Source: Actinomadura cremea (GTDB lineage: Bacteria > Actinomycetota > Actinomycetes > Streptosporangiales > Streptosporangiaceae). Taken from it: a stretch of DNA of 64,000 nt. The translations under genes were made by a program, and so were the position numbers. The stretch lies in the NCBI RefSeq assembly GCF_014648495.1, contig NZ_BMRF01000019.1:92093-156092 (forward strand). The letters run 5' to 3'. Position 1 is the first letter of the stretch. The number at the start of each line of letters is the position of its first letter. The notes below the pieces were generated by a model. It saw nothing but the letters and a program-made list of their open reading frames with translations, had not been told where the DNA came from and did no database searches. Positions 44,251 through 55,524 of the stretch are shown piece by piece.

Positions 44251-45264
44251 TCAGTCCAGGGTGGCGGGGGCGTCGCGCTCCTCGCGGTCCGCCGCATCGC
44301 CCTCGACCTGCGCGTCCTTCTTCGCGGTCCCCTTCGGGGCGACCGCGAGGCTGGCCACGGTGACGGCGACGAGGGTGCCGGCGATGACCGACAGCGACAG
44401 CCAGATCGGGACGTCGGGCGCCCAGTTGACGCCGTACTCGTGCAGAGCGTGCAGGACGAGCTTGACGCCGATGAACCCGAGGATGAACGCGAGCCCGTGG
44501 CTCAGGTACTTCAGCTTGTCGGCGAGACCGCCCAGCAGGAAGTACAGCTGCACCAGACCCATCAGGGCGAACGCGTTGGCGGCGAACACCAGGTACGGCT
44601 CGGTGGTCAGCCCGAAGATCGCCGGGATGGAGTCCAGCGCGAACAGCACGTCGGTGGTGCCGATGGCGATCATGACGATCAGCAGCGGGGTGGCCAGGCG
44701 GCGGCCGGTCTCCCGGGTGAAGAACTTGTTGCCGTCGTAGTGGTCGGCCGTCGGGATGACGCGCTTGGCCCACCGCAGGATCGCGTTCTCCCCGACCTCG
44801 TCGTCGTCCTCACCGCGGACCAGCCCGAACGCCGTCCAGATCAGGATCGCGCCGAAGATGAAGAACACCCAGGTGAAGGTGGCGAGGGCGGCGGCGCCGA
44901 CCGCGATGAAGATGCCGCGCAGGACCAGCGCGATGATGATCCCGGCCATCAGCACGGTGTGCTGCGACCGCTTCGGCACGGCGAACCGCGCCAGGATCAC
45001 CATGAAGACGAAGAGGTTGTCGACGCTCAGGCTCTTCTCGGTGACGTAGCCGCCGAAGTACTGGGCGGCGTACTCGCCTCCGGAGAAGGCCCAGACGCCG
45101 AGGCCGAACACCACGGCGAGGCCGATGTAGATCGTCGACCAGAACGCGGCACGGCGGGTGGTGAACTCCCGCTTGTCGTTCCGGTGGATCAGGAATAGGT
45201 CGGCGAGGATGACGGCGAGGATTCCTGCGATGGTCAGGACCCACACCCAGGGGGCAACGGACAA
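44251..45264 (-). CDS. TerC-family membrane protein (metal homeostasis)
   Basis: 337 residues with eight or nine helices and the TerC acidic motifs DLFLIHR, SVDNLFVF and TTDVLFALDSIPAIFG. Family members with this gene context export manganese, which fits the yybP-ykoY-type leader. GGAGGAG lies eight bases before the TTG at 45264, making this a better start than the GTG at 45288 that contains it. The cytosolic tail is charged and non-conserved. Confidence 0.92.
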   Translation of the reverse strand: MSVAPWVWVLTIAGILAVILADLFLIHRNDKREFTTRRAAFWSTIYIGLAVVFGLGVWAFSGGEYAAQYFGGYVTEKSLSVDNLFVFMVILARFAVPKRSQHTVLMAGIIIALVLRGIFIAVGAAALATFTWVFFIFGAILIWTAFGLVRGEDDDEVGENAILRWAKRVIPTADHYDGNKFFTRETGRRLATPLLIVMIAIGTTDVLFALDSIPAIFGLTTEPYLVFAANAFALMGLVQLYFLLGGLADKLKYLSHGLAFILGFIGVKLVLHALHEYGVNWAPDVPIWLSLSVIAGTLVAVTVASLAVAPKGTAKKDAQVEGDAADREERDAPATLD

Positions 45265-45296
45265 GGTGAACTCTCCTCCGGCGGACACGACGGGGC

Positions 45297-45400
45297 GCCG
45301 GAGGTCTCTCCCGCCCTGTGGGAAACGGGCCGCGGAACCCGGGACGGTATGGACCGGCCGTGCTGACGAGAACCGCGCGCAGGGATACTCCCCTCCACTG
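45297..45400 (-). promoter_or_regulatory. yybP-ykoY (manganese) riboswitch
   Basis: The leader of the TerC gene contains the class hallmarks in order on the minus strand: GGAGGGGAGTATCCC (45386-45400), CTCGTCAGCACGG in the middle, and GGGAGAGACCTCC (about 45299-45311). These match the conserved GGGGAGUA, CGUCA and GAGACC elements of Mn2+-sensing yybP-ykoY RNAs, which commonly precede TerC genes. A hairpin with A-tract upstream (45456-45471) may end the preceding operon. Confidence 0.75.
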
Positions 45401-45500
45401 CCTCCTTAAACGCGGTCCCCCACCAGCCGGTTCCCGTTCTCCCAAAACTTTTTTGCGGTTCCTCAGAACCGGAGCGCCGAAGGAGGCGTCTAAGGTCCCG

Positions 45501-46730
45501 TCACTCCCCACCCCGCCGCCGGGCGCTCCCCTCCCGCAGCTCCCGGAAGAGGCGGACGAGCTGGTCGACGGCGTCGTCCTCGTCCGGCAGCAGCGCCGCC
45601 CGCGCGGCGGCGGCGGACGCCAGCCGCGCCGCGAGCGCCGGATCGTCCAGCACCCGGCTGACCGCGCGCTCCAGCGCCGCCGCGTCCCCCGACGGGACGA
45701 GCAGCGCCGCCTCGCTCTCGGGCCCCTGCAGCAGCCCGCCGCCGCTGCGGTCGGCGGCGCCGACCAGGCCGGGGATCCCGCCGACCCGGGTCGCCACCAG
45801 CGGCCGCCCGGCCCGCAGGATCTCCTGCACGATGAGCGGCTGCCCCTCCCACACGCTCGGGACGGCCGCGACGTCGGCGGCGGCCAGCAGGCCGGGCACG
45901 TCCGAGCGGCGGCCCAGCAGCCGCACCGGCAGCCCCTCCCGGTCGACGCGGGCGCGCAGCTCGTCCTCCAGCGGGCCGTCCCCGGCGATGGCGACGAGCG
46001 GCCGCGGTTCGCGCGCGGCCCAGCCGCGGGCGGCGTCCAGCAGCGTCGGCAGGCCCTTCTGGTCGGCGAGCCGGCCCACCGTGAGGATCAGCGGCCGGTC
46101 CCCCACGCCCAGCTCCGCACGCAGGTCGGCGCGGACGGCCGGGCCCGGCTGGGCGCGCGGCGCGGGCGCGGGGACGAGCGCGTGCCCCGTCGAGCGGGCG
46201 CCGAGGGCGCGCATCCGCTCCTCCAGGTCGGGCGACACCCCGAGGACGACGTCGGCCCCGCGCGCCACGACGCGCTCCAGCGCCCCGTAGATCGCGGCGA
46301 TCCGGCCCCCGGTGATGACGGCGTTGTGCAGGGTGACCACCAGCGGCGGCCCGCCCCGCGAGATCCGCAGCGGCTCGGGCGCGGGCCGCGCGCACGCCGC
46401 GACCGCGAGCGCGCCGGCCCGCAGCCCGTGCGCGTGGACGACGTCCGCGCCGCGCAGCAGCGCCCGCAGCCGCCCCGCGGCCCGCACGTCCCGCCGGGGG
46501 CGGGGCCGGTCGGCCAGGTCCACCTCCGCGAACCGGACGCCCGGCCGCGCGAACCCGAACCGGTCCTCGGTGTCGGCGGGCCCGCACACCACCACCCGCG
46601 CGCCGCGGTCCGCCAGGCCCGCGGCGACCGACCGCACGTGGCGGCCGACGCCGCCCGCGGCCGTCCCCAGCACCAGCGCGACCCGCAACCCGTTCAGCTC
46701 CGGCTCCGGCAGCTCCGACTCATCCGGCAT
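45501..46730 (-). CDS. Glycosyltransferase, GT4 family
   Basis: 409-residue GT-B fold retaining glycosyltransferase. The N-terminal lobe has GTAAGGVGRHVRSVAAGL, and VTLHNAVITGG precedes the linker. The C-terminal donor lobe has LTVGRLADQKGL and the EX7E motif in WEGQPLIVQEILRAG. No signal peptide. It overlaps the end of the MurJ-like gene by 11 bp, so the sugar transferred is probably for a lipid-linked wall or capsule intermediate; this is inference. Confidence 0.88.
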   Translation of the reverse strand: MPDESELPEPELNGLRVALVLGTAAGGVGRHVRSVAAGLADRGARVVVCGPADTEDRFGFARPGVRFAEVDLADRPRPRRDVRAAGRLRALLRGADVVHAHGLRAGALAVAACARPAPEPLRISRGGPPLVVTLHNAVITGGRIAAIYGALERVVARGADVVLGVSPDLEERMRALGARSTGHALVPAPAPRAQPGPAVRADLRAELGVGDRPLILTVGRLADQKGLPTLLDAARGWAAREPRPLVAIAGDGPLEDELRARVDREGLPVRLLGRRSDVPGLLAAADVAAVPSVWEGQPLIVQEILRAGRPLVATRVGGIPGLVGAADRSGGGLLQGPESEAALLVPSGDAAALERAVSRVLDDPALAARLASAAAARAALLPDEDDAVDQLVRLFRELREGSARRRGGE

Positions 46731-48339
46731 CCCGCGCGACCTTCCTGGTGAGGACGGCCCGCAGGTTCCGGCCGTCGATGACGTACACGATGATCACGAA
46801 CACGGCCGCCGCGGCCACCGCCGCGAGCGCTCCCGCACCCACGCTCGGCAGCGGGGAGGCGGCGCCGATCCAGGCGGCGACGGTGAATCCGGCGGCCCCG
46901 CCCGCGGCGCCGCCCGCGACCCCGGCCGCCAGCGCCCGCGGCACGCCCGCCAGCGCCGCGCGCCCGCGCGCCCGCGCGAGCACCGCCAGCAGCAGCACCC
47001 CGGCCACGGTCATCCCGACCGCGTTCCCGACGCCGAGCACCGCGACGACCCACTGCCGGTCCACCACGGCCACCAGCGCCACGTCGGCGGCCATCACCAC
47101 CGCCCAGCCCGCCACCACGGCCGCGGCGGCCGTCCGGCCCCGGTCGCACGCGTACAGGACGCGCTGCCCGATGTGGGCCACCAGCCCGTAGCCGAGCAGG
47201 CCGGGCGCGAACGCCAGGACGGCGCGCGACAGCACGTCCTGCTGGACGGCGTCGCCGGGGTTGAACACCACGGAGATCGGCAGGGCGACGGCGGCCAGCA
47301 CGGCGGCGCCCGCGCACGACACCAGCAGCACCGCCCGCGTCGTCGAGGCGGTGATCCGGTCGAACCGCTCCCGGTCGTCCGCCCCGCCGCGCGCCGACAG
47401 CATCGGGAACGCGCTGGTGGCGATCGGCACCACCAGGACCGCCCAGGGCAGCAGGTAGACCGCCCACGCGTACTGGTAGTTGTTCAGCGCGCCGCGCGTC
47501 CCCGCGTAGCTGAGGTGCACCACCAGCAGCGCCGACAGCTGCTGCGCCGCCACCGTCGCGAGGCCGGCGACGGCGAGCCGCCGCACCCGCGCCGCAACCC
47601 CGTCCGGGAACCGCAGGGTGGGCCGCAGCCCGAGGCGCAGCCGCCACACCGCGAACCCGGCGGTGGCGGCCATCGCGACCCCGCCGAGCGCGGTCCCGAC
47701 GGCGAGGGTCAGCTCGGCGGAGCGCGGCAGGTGCGCCAGGTCGTCCACGTACGCGTGGCCGAGCGGCGCGAACACCAGGTAGCAGCCGATCACGACGACG
47801 CTGGACGCCAGCGGCGCCAGCGCGGGCGCGACGAACCGGCGGTGCGACTGCAGGAGCCCGTAGAAGACCACCGCCACCGCGTACATCACCATCTGCGGCG
47901 TCATGATCGCGAGCATGGTGGCGGCGATGTCGACGATCCGCCCGCCGTCACAGCCCGCCAGGTCGCCGCCGACGAGCAGCTCCACGATGGGCCGGGACGC
48001 CAGCGCCATCAGCGCCGACAGCGGCACCATCAGGACGACGACCCATGTCAGCAGCGCCGACCCGATCCGGCGCACCTCGTCGCGGTCGCCGCGTTCGACG
48101 GCCCCGGCCAGCACCGGCACGACCATGCTGGTCAGCGCGCCGCCCGCGACGATCTCGTAGACGATCAGCGGGAACTGCGTCGAGGTGGAGTACGCCTGCC
48201 CGAGGCACGACGTGGTGACCGTCTGGGACAGGGCGTAGGTGCGGCCGAACCCGGCGAGCCGGGACAGCACCGTGATGACCGCGATGACGAGGGCGGCCCC
48301 GGCGATGCCGCCGGTCAGGCGGCGCAGGGACGGGGGCAT
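46720..48339 (-). CDS. MurJ/MviN-like lipid flippase
   Basis: 539 residues with about 14 helices of the MOP superfamily. The MurJ-like N-terminus is VITVLSRLAGFGRTYALSQ, followed by the GGALTSMVVPVLAG block. Its compact size and lack of the kinase-like cytoplasmic tail seen in the main actinobacterial MurJ suggest a paralogue dedicated to another lipid-linked glycan. The ATG at 48339 has no strong RBS. It sits between a GT4 gene and an MraY-like gene on one strand, which is strong context for glycan export. Confidence 0.85.
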   Translation of the reverse strand: MPPSLRRLTGGIAGAALVIAVITVLSRLAGFGRTYALSQTVTTSCLGQAYSTSTQFPLIVYEIVAGGALTSMVVPVLAGAVERGDRDEVRRIGSALLTWVVVLMVPLSALMALASRPIVELLVGGDLAGCDGGRIVDIAATMLAIMTPQMVMYAVAVVFYGLLQSHRRFVAPALAPLASSVVVIGCYLVFAPLGHAYVDDLAHLPRSAELTLAVGTALGGVAMAATAGFAVWRLRLGLRPTLRFPDGVAARVRRLAVAGLATVAAQQLSALLVVHLSYAGTRGALNNYQYAWAVYLLPWAVLVVPIATSAFPMLSARGGADDRERFDRITASTTRAVLLVSCAGAAVLAAVALPISVVFNPGDAVQQDVLSRAVLAFAPGLLGYGLVAHIGQRVLYACDRGRTAAAAVVAGWAVVMAADVALVAVVDRQWVVAVLGVGNAVGMTVAGVLLLAVLARARGRAALAGVPRALAAGVAGGAAGGAAGFTVAAWIGAASPLPSVGAGALAAVAAAAVFVIIVYVIDGRNLRAVLTRKVARDAG

Positions 48340-48395
48340 GCTCGGCGTTCTCTGGGATACGGGGTCACGGTCAAGGGAGAGGGGGGACGTCCCGC

Positions 48396-49388
48396 TTACA
48401 GGGCGTCGGCGGCGGGAGCGGCGTCTTCCACGGAACCGGCCTGGGGCGGGACGGCCGCGTTCGCGGCCCCGCCGGCGGGCTCGGGCACGGGGCGGCGGCC
48501 GAGCATGTCGATGCGGTGCAGTACCGGCGTCTCCCGGATGACCTTGGTGAAGCTGACCTTCTCGCTGGCGGCGTTCAGCCCGACGACGGCGGCCAGGACG
48601 GCGAGGCGCGGCCCCCGGCCGAGGCGGGTGGCGGCCAGGCCGAGCAGCGCGCCGAGGGCGTTGGCGCCGGTGTCGCCCAGCATGGCGCGTTCGGCGAGAT
48701 CGTCGGGCAGCAGCGCGGCGGCGGCGCCGAGCGGCGCCGCGACCACCGCGGACCCGGCGGACGTCAGCGCCAGCGGCGTCCCGGTGATCAGCCCGACCTT
48801 GACGGCGCGGCCGGGGCGCAGGTCGAACAGGTTCATCAGGTTGGCGCTCCCGGCGACGAGCGCCCCGTTGACCAGGGTGTCGAAGGCGCGGCCGGTGCGG
48901 GACGGCGCGGGGGACCCGGCGATCGCGGCGGCGGCCAGGCCGGTCGCCCCGATCCCGAGGATCTTCACGGCGCCGCTGGTGACCTCGCCGCGCGCGAGGG
49001 CGCCGAGGTGGCCCTTGAAGCCGCGGGACGCGCCGGAGCCGGTGAGGTCGTCGTAGCCGCCGAGGACGCCGGCGCCGGCGCCCGCGAGCAGCGCGGCGGC
49101 CCGCAACCGGGCGCCCGGACCGGAGCCGAGGCCGGGGACGAGCAGGCCGCCCACGACGGCGCCCGCCGCGAACGCGGGGCCTTCGAGCAGGGTGACGGGC
49201 TCGCCGCGGTGGTTCGTGCGGCCCCACACCTCCTCGCCCGGGGTGCCGTCCAGGCCCGGCGGGCGTCGTGTCAGGCCCGCGTAGGCGGCGCGCGCCGCGA
49301 CCGCGCCGAGCGCCGCACCGGCCGCCGCCCGCAGGAGCCGCGTGCGCCCGCGTCCCCCCGTGCCCGTCGATCCCGCCGCACCCGTCAT
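48396..49388 (-). CDS. MraY/WecA-like phosphoglycosyl transferase
   Basis: 330 residues with about nine helices. Family motifs are the Mg-binding GGYDDLTG followed by GFKGHLGAL, NLMNLFDLRPGRA in place of the usual NxxNxxDGLDGL, and MLGDTGANALGALLG. The end SFTKVIRETPVLHRIDMLGRRP is cytosolic. It would attach a sugar-1-phosphate to undecaprenyl phosphate. It is adjacent to steB (4-bp gap) and upstream of the flippase, so it may start a septal or spore-wall polymer. Confidence 0.83.
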   Translation of the reverse strand: MTGAAGSTGTGGRGRTRLLRAAAGAALGAVAARAAYAGLTRRPPGLDGTPGEEVWGRTNHRGEPVTLLEGPAFAAGAVVGGLLVPGLGSGPGARLRAAALLAGAGAGVLGGYDDLTGSGASRGFKGHLGALARGEVTSGAVKILGIGATGLAAAAIAGSPAPSRTGRAFDTLVNGALVAGSANLMNLFDLRPGRAVKVGLITGTPLALTSAGSAVVAAPLGAAAALLPDDLAERAMLGDTGANALGALLGLAATRLGRGPRLAVLAAVVGLNAASEKVSFTKVIRETPVLHRIDMLGRRPVPEPAGGAANAAVPPQAGSVEDAAPAADAL

Positions 49389-49392
49389 CAGG

Positions 49393-50355
49393 TCACCCGC
49401 TCTTCCCCGCCGTGGGCGCGGGCGAGGGCAGGTAACCGCTCACGCCGGCGCCCGTCCCGTACTGCCCGGACTCGCCGCTCATCTCCTTCTGCAGCGCCAG
49501 GATCGCCACGACCTGCCCGGAGACGGTCTCGGTGTCCACGATGTCGACGGAGGAGACCGACTCGGCGGCGTCGGAGTCGCGCAGCGCCGCGATCAGCCCG
49601 CCGTCGCTCGCGGCGGTCGGCGGGCCGCCCACGACGGTACCGCTTCCGGCGGCGTCGAGGGCGGACGCCAGCGAGATCAGCGCCTTGTTGTCGTCGTCGC
49701 CGCCCTCGTAGGCGTAGGGAGCGGACGGGGCGATCACGACCGCCAGGGTCGCGCGGCGGCCCGGCTTGCCGGTCGTGGTGATGTATCCGGCCTCGGTGAA
49801 CGCGCCGAGGACGGAGCCGGTCGCGGCGTCCTCGCGGCCGGCCTCGGCCGGTTCGCGGGTGACCAGGGCGCTCGCCAGCACGGCGCCCGCCTTGTCGTAG
49901 GTGCCGGCGTCCGAGGGGTACTCGACGCCCTCGGCCTGCAGGCGCCCGGCGAGCGCGTCGACGGTGGCGCGCTGGTCGTCGTCCAGGAGCTTCTTCTGGA
50001 CGGTGACGCGGCCGGTGACGGCGGCGCCCGCCTTCTTCACCAGCTCGCCGACCCGGTCGATGCTGTCGTCGCCCGCGCCGGGCGTCTCGACCAGGACCAC
50101 CGACTGGCCCTTGAGGCGGTTCTCGACGATCTGCGGGGCCAGCACCCCGGCGAACTGCTCTTCGCCGTTGACCTGGTTCTGCAGGTCGCGCTGCGCCTCC
50201 CGGGCCCGCTGGGCGCTGTCGGCGGCGGAGTTGGCCTGCTCGCGCAGGGTCTCGCTCACCGAGTTCGACAGAGTGGTGGAGCCCAGCACGATGCCGAGCG
50301 CGAGCGCGAGGAAGATCGCGACGATGGAGACGAGGTGGTATCGGAAATCGATCAT
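49393..50355 (-). CDS. steB: SteB / MctB-like membrane protein
   Basis: 320 residues. An N-terminal membrane helix (YHLVSIVAIFLALALGIVLG) is followed by a coiled coil (about 35-75) and an extracytoplasmic alpha/beta domain. It belongs to the family annotated as copper transporter MctB in mycobacteria and as SteB, partner of SteA in cell separation, in corynebacteria and streptomycetes. The ATG shares TGATG with the steA stop. The septal role is the better fit here; copper transport is the alternative. Confidence 0.85.
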   Translation of the reverse strand: MIDFRYHLVSIVAIFLALALGIVLGSTTLSNSVSETLREQANSAADSAQRAREAQRDLQNQVNGEEQFAGVLAPQIVENRLKGQSVVLVETPGAGDDSIDRVGELVKKAGAAVTGRVTVQKKLLDDDQRATVDALAGRLQAEGVEYPSDAGTYDKAGAVLASALVTREPAEAGREDAATGSVLGAFTEAGYITTTGKPGRRATLAVVIAPSAPYAYEGGDDDNKALISLASALDAAGSGTVVGGPPTAASDGGLIAALRDSDAAESVSSVDIVDTETVSGQVVAILALQKEMSGESGQYGTGAGVSGYLPSPAPTAGKSG

Positions 50356-51593
50356 CAGGAGAAGAGTCCGGTGAGCCAGAAGACGAAGGCGTGCCAGCGA
50401 TCGGCCAGCAAGGGGCCGATGACGTCCCCCGCCGGCGACGTGGCGACGGCGGTGACGATGGCGACGAGCGCGCCGAGGACGAGGAACAGCAGCGACCAGG
50501 TGGAGATGCGGCTGCGGTAGAGCCTGCTGACGCCCTTGGCGTCGACGAGTTTGCTGCCGACCCGCAGGCGGGTGAGGAACGTGCTCGCCATGCCCGCGCG
50601 GCCCTTGTCGAGGAACTCCTCCATGTTGGCGTGCGTGCCGACCGCGACGATGAGCGAGGCGCCCTTCTCGTCGGCGAGCAGCATCGCGCAGTCCTCGCTG
50701 GTGGCGGTGGCCGGGAAGGTGATCGCGTCCTGCCCGAGCTCCTCCACCCGCTTGAGGCCGGGCGCCCGGCCGTCCCGGTAGGCGTGCACGACGATCTCGG
50801 CGCCGCAGGTCAGCGCGTCGTCGGAGACCGAGTCCATGTCGCCGACGATCATGTCGGGACGGTAGCCGGCCTCCAGCAGCGCGTCGGCGCCGCCGTCCAC
50901 GCCGATCAGCACCGGCCGGTACTCGCGGATGTAGGGCCGCAGGGTGGCGATGTCCTCGCGGTAGTGGTAGCCGCGGACGACGATCAGCGCGTGCCGTCCG
51001 TTCAGCTTCGTCCGCACGTCGGGGACGCCGACGCCGTCGATGAGCAGGTCGCGCTCGCGCTTGACGTACTCCATCGTATTGGCGACGAACGCCTCGAGCT
51101 GCGTGGACAGCCCGGCCTTGGCCTCGACGAGCGCCGCCTCGACGGTCTCGGCGGTCTGCGCCATCCCCTTGGTGACGACCTCGTCGCCGCGGAAGACGGT
51201 GCAGTCCTCGACGCGGACCTGCTCGCCCTCCTGCAGCTTGGTGAAGATCTCCGGGCCGACGTCGTCGACCAGCGGGATGCCGGCCTCGACGAGGATCTGC
51301 GGGCCGAGGTTGGGATAGCGGCCGGAGATGCTCGGCGCGACGTTGACGACGGCGCCGACCTGGCACGACACCAGCGCCTCCGCGCTGACCCGGTCGAGGT
51401 CGACGTGGTCGATGACGGCGACGTCGCCGGCCTGCAGCCGCTTGGTGAGGTTCTTGGTGCGGCGGTCGAGCCGGACGGTGGCGTTGACCCCCTGACGGCC
51501 GTCGTCGCGGCCGCGGCCCAGCGCGAGCACGCGGCGCGGCAGCCGCTGGGCGAGCCCGGCGCGACGCTCGGTGGTGGGTGACGGGTCGTTCAT
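50355..51593 (-). CDS. steA: SteA, cytokinetic-ring-associated protein
   Basis: 412 residues. The central domain resembles thiamine pyrophosphokinase (IGVDGGADALLEAG and IVGDMDSVSDDAL at about 255-280). The C-terminal membrane helix is TWSLLFLVLGALVAIVTAV. The N-terminal beta-rich part has ATVRLDRRTKNLTKRL and NVAPSISGRYPN. Coupled to steB. The ATG at 51593 was chosen because conservation starts shortly after it. Works in septum splitting in related genera. Confidence 0.88.
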   Translation of the reverse strand: MNDPSPTTERRAGLAQRLPRRVLALGRGRDDGRQGVNATVRLDRRTKNLTKRLQAGDVAVIDHVDLDRVSAEALVSCQVGAVVNVAPSISGRYPNLGPQILVEAGIPLVDDVGPEIFTKLQEGEQVRVEDCTVFRGDEVVTKGMAQTAETVEAALVEAKAGLSTQLEAFVANTMEYVKRERDLLIDGVGVPDVRTKLNGRHALIVVRGYHYREDIATLRPYIREYRPVLIGVDGGADALLEAGYRPDMIVGDMDSVSDDALTCGAEIVVHAYRDGRAPGLKRVEELGQDAITFPATATSEDCAMLLADEKGASLIVAVGTHANMEEFLDKGRAGMASTFLTRLRVGSKLVDAKGVSRLYRSRISTWSLLFLVLGALVAIVTAVATSPAGDVIGPLLADRWHAFVFWLTGLFS

Positions 51594-51787
51594 CGCTTGC
51601 CATCCTGCCAGAGCACGGGCGCGGACAACGGTAAGGACGAGTGTCCAGGCGTGTCCGTTCCCGCACCCTCTGTAGTCTTTGGGAGAGTGTCGAGGCGCGT
51701 GCCGCACCCCTGACGTGTATGACGCGGCACTGAACCCCCGGGTTCGATCACCGTTCGATCACGTTCCCCCGACCACGGTACGTCCCG

Positions 51788-53485
<1,698 letters not shown>

Positions 53486-53543
53486 CGGACGCACCAGCGT
53501 CACAACCCTCCGCAAACGATTCCCCGATCGGCGCCTGTGGAGA

Positions 53544-54596
53544 TTATCCCTTCTGCTCCCCTGCCGCCTCCCCGCCCGCGCCCTCGGCCCCGTCCGGACG
53601 GCCGCCGTCCGGAGCGTCGCCGGACGCGCCCCGCGGGCCGTCGCCGCACCCGTCCGGGACCCGCATGACCTGCCGGTCCTCGGTCGGGGGCGTCGGGTGC
53701 GCGGGCTGCCGGACGCGCCCGCGCCAGCCCGTCACCGGCAGCCCGAACTTGGTGACCAGCCGGTCGGTGAAGGGGGTGAGGTGGAGCCGGGCGAGCCGCA
53801 CCGGCTCGGCGCCGCGCCGCACCTCCACCCGCGCGCCCGGCGGCAGTTCGAGCGTGCGGCGCCCGTCGCACCACAGGACCGCGCCGGGCGTGTCGGCCAG
53901 CACCTCCACCGCGACCGACGAGCGCGGCGACACCACCAGCGGGCGGGCGAACAGCGAGTGCGCGCTGATCGGCACGACGAGCATCGCCTCGACCTCGGGC
54001 CACACCACGGGCCCGCCCGCCGAGAACGCGTACGCCGTCGACCCGGTGGGTGTGGCGCACACCACGCCGTCGCAGCCCCAGTTCGACAGCGGACGGCCGT
54101 CGATCTCGGCGACGACCTCCAGCATCCGCTCCCGCTCGGACTTCTCGATGCTCGCCTCGTTCAGCGCCCACGTGGTGCCCATCACCGTGCCGTTGCGGCG
54201 GACGGTGACGTCGATCGTCATCCGCTCCTCGACCTCGTACTGGCGCGTGCACACCCGGTCGACGGTGGCGGCCAGGTCCTCGCGCTCGGCCTCGGCGAGA
54301 AATCCCACGTGCCCGAGGTTGACGCCCAGCAGCGGCGTCCCGGACCCGCGGGTCAGGTCGGCGGACCGCAGCAGCGTCCCGTCCCCGCCCAGCACCATCA
54401 CGACCTCGGCGCCCGCGGCGGCGGCCGCGCCGCTCGGCATCGCCCGCACCCCGGCGCAGCCGATGTCGGCGGCCTCGTCCTCGATCACCCGCACCTCGAT
54501 GCCGGCCTCCGACAGCCGCTCGATCACCAACTGCGCGCTGCGGACGGCCTCGGGCCGCCCGGTGTGCGCCACGACCAGCACCGACCTCGTGCTCAT
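53544..54596 (-). CDS. nadK: NAD kinase
   Basis: 350-residue ATP-NAD kinase making NADP. Motifs are LGGDGTLLRSA (about 68), NLGHVGFLAE, and WGCDGVVCATPTGSTAYAFS. About 50 residues of Gly/Asp-rich tail follow the normal end and are probably disordered. It begins 121 bp after tlyA, with an inverted repeat in the gap. Confidence 0.95.
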   Translation of the reverse strand: MSTRSVLVVAHTGRPEAVRSAQLVIERLSEAGIEVRVIEDEAADIGCAGVRAMPSGAAAAAGAEVVMVLGGDGTLLRSADLTRGSGTPLLGVNLGHVGFLAEAEREDLAATVDRVCTRQYEVEERMTIDVTVRRNGTVMGTTWALNEASIEKSERERMLEVVAEIDGRPLSNWGCDGVVCATPTGSTAYAFSAGGPVVWPEVEAMLVVPISAHSLFARPLVVSPRSSVAVEVLADTPGAVLWCDGRRTLELPPGARVEVRRGAEPVRLARLHLTPFTDRLVTKFGLPVTGWRGRVRQPAHPTPPTEDRQVMRVPDGCGDGPRGASGDAPDGGRPDGAEGAGGEAAGEQKG

Positions 54597-54680
54597 GCTC
54601 CCGCCCCACTCCTCGCCGCGCCTCGATGTACCGACGTGTTGACGAACATCTCCGTACTCGGCGTTCCCGAATCGCCCCTC

Positions 54681-54698
54681 CGTACCGTTTCCGGTACG
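54681..54698. repeat. Inverted repeat between tlyA and nadK
   Basis: CGTACCG-TTTC-CGGTACG, a 7-bp perfect stem in the 121-bp gap. Possible attenuating hairpin or operator. Confidence 0.4.
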
Positions 54699-54717
54699 TT
54701 CCGCGCGGCTCGGGCGC

Positions 54718-55524
54718 TCACTGGGGCCCCTCCGCGACGGCCTCGGCGAGCGCGTCCTCGTCCAGGGCCGGGGCGCCCGCCCGCAGCCACAGGAAGTACT
54801 CGACGTTGCCGGACGGGCCGGGCAGCGGGCTCGCGGTCACGCCGCGCACGCCCAGCCCGAGCGTCGCCGCGTGCCCGGCGACGCCGCGCACCGCCTCGGC
54901 GCGCAACTCCGGGTCGCGCACGACGCCGCCCGCGCCGACACGGTCCTTGCCGACCTCGAACTGCGGCTTCACCATGACGGCGTAGTCCGCGTCGGGTGCG
55001 ACGCAGCGCCGCACCGGCCCCAGGACCAGCTTGAGGGAGATGAACGACAGGTCGCCGACCACGAGGCCGGGCGCGGGCCCGTCGCCCAGCATCTCCGGCT
55101 CCAGCTCGCGGATGTTGACCCGCTCCAGCACCGTGACGCGGTCGTCGGTCCGCAGCGACCACGCGATCTGCCCGTACCCGACGTCCACGGCGAACACGTG
55201 CGCGGCGCCCGCGCGCAGCAGCACGTCGGTGAACCCGCCCGTGGAGGCGCCGGCGTCCAGGCAGCGGCGGCCCGCGACCGCCAGGCCGGGGAACGCCGCC
55301 AGCGCGCCCGCGAGCTTGTGCCCGCCGCGCGAGACGTACTCGGGCCCGGTGTCGGCCTCGTCCACCACGATCGCGGCGGCGGTCTCCACCTGCGTCGCGG
55401 CCTTGGCGGCCCGCTGCCCGCCGACCCGGACGCGTCCGTCGCCGATGAGCTGCGTCGCGTGCTCCCGCGACCGCGCGAGGCCGCGCCGCACCAGCTCGGC
55501 GTCCAGCCGCCGGCGTGCGCTCAT
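54718..55524 (-). CDS. tlyA: TlyA family rRNA 2'-O-methyltransferase
   Basis: 268 residues. The S4 RNA-binding domain (RRRLDAELVRRGLARSREHA, residues 4-60) is followed by an FtsJ-like methyltransferase with the SAM motif LDAGASTGGFTDVLL and the K-D-K-E elements VGDLSFISLK and VMVKPQFEVGK. Family members methylate 16S/23S rRNA and influence capreomycin sensitivity. It overlaps the small upstream gene by four bases. Confidence 0.94.
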   Translation of the reverse strand: MSARRRLDAELVRRGLARSREHATQLIGDGRVRVGGQRAAKAATQVETAAAIVVDEADTGPEYVSRGGHKLAGALAAFPGLAVAGRRCLDAGASTGGFTDVLLRAGAAHVFAVDVGYGQIAWSLRTDDRVTVLERVNIRELEPEMLGDGPAPGLVVGDLSFISLKLVLGPVRRCVAPDADYAVMVKPQFEVGKDRVGAGGVVRDPELRAEAVRGVAGHAATLGLGVRGVTASPLPGPSGNVEYFLWLRAGAPALDEDALAEAVAEGPQ

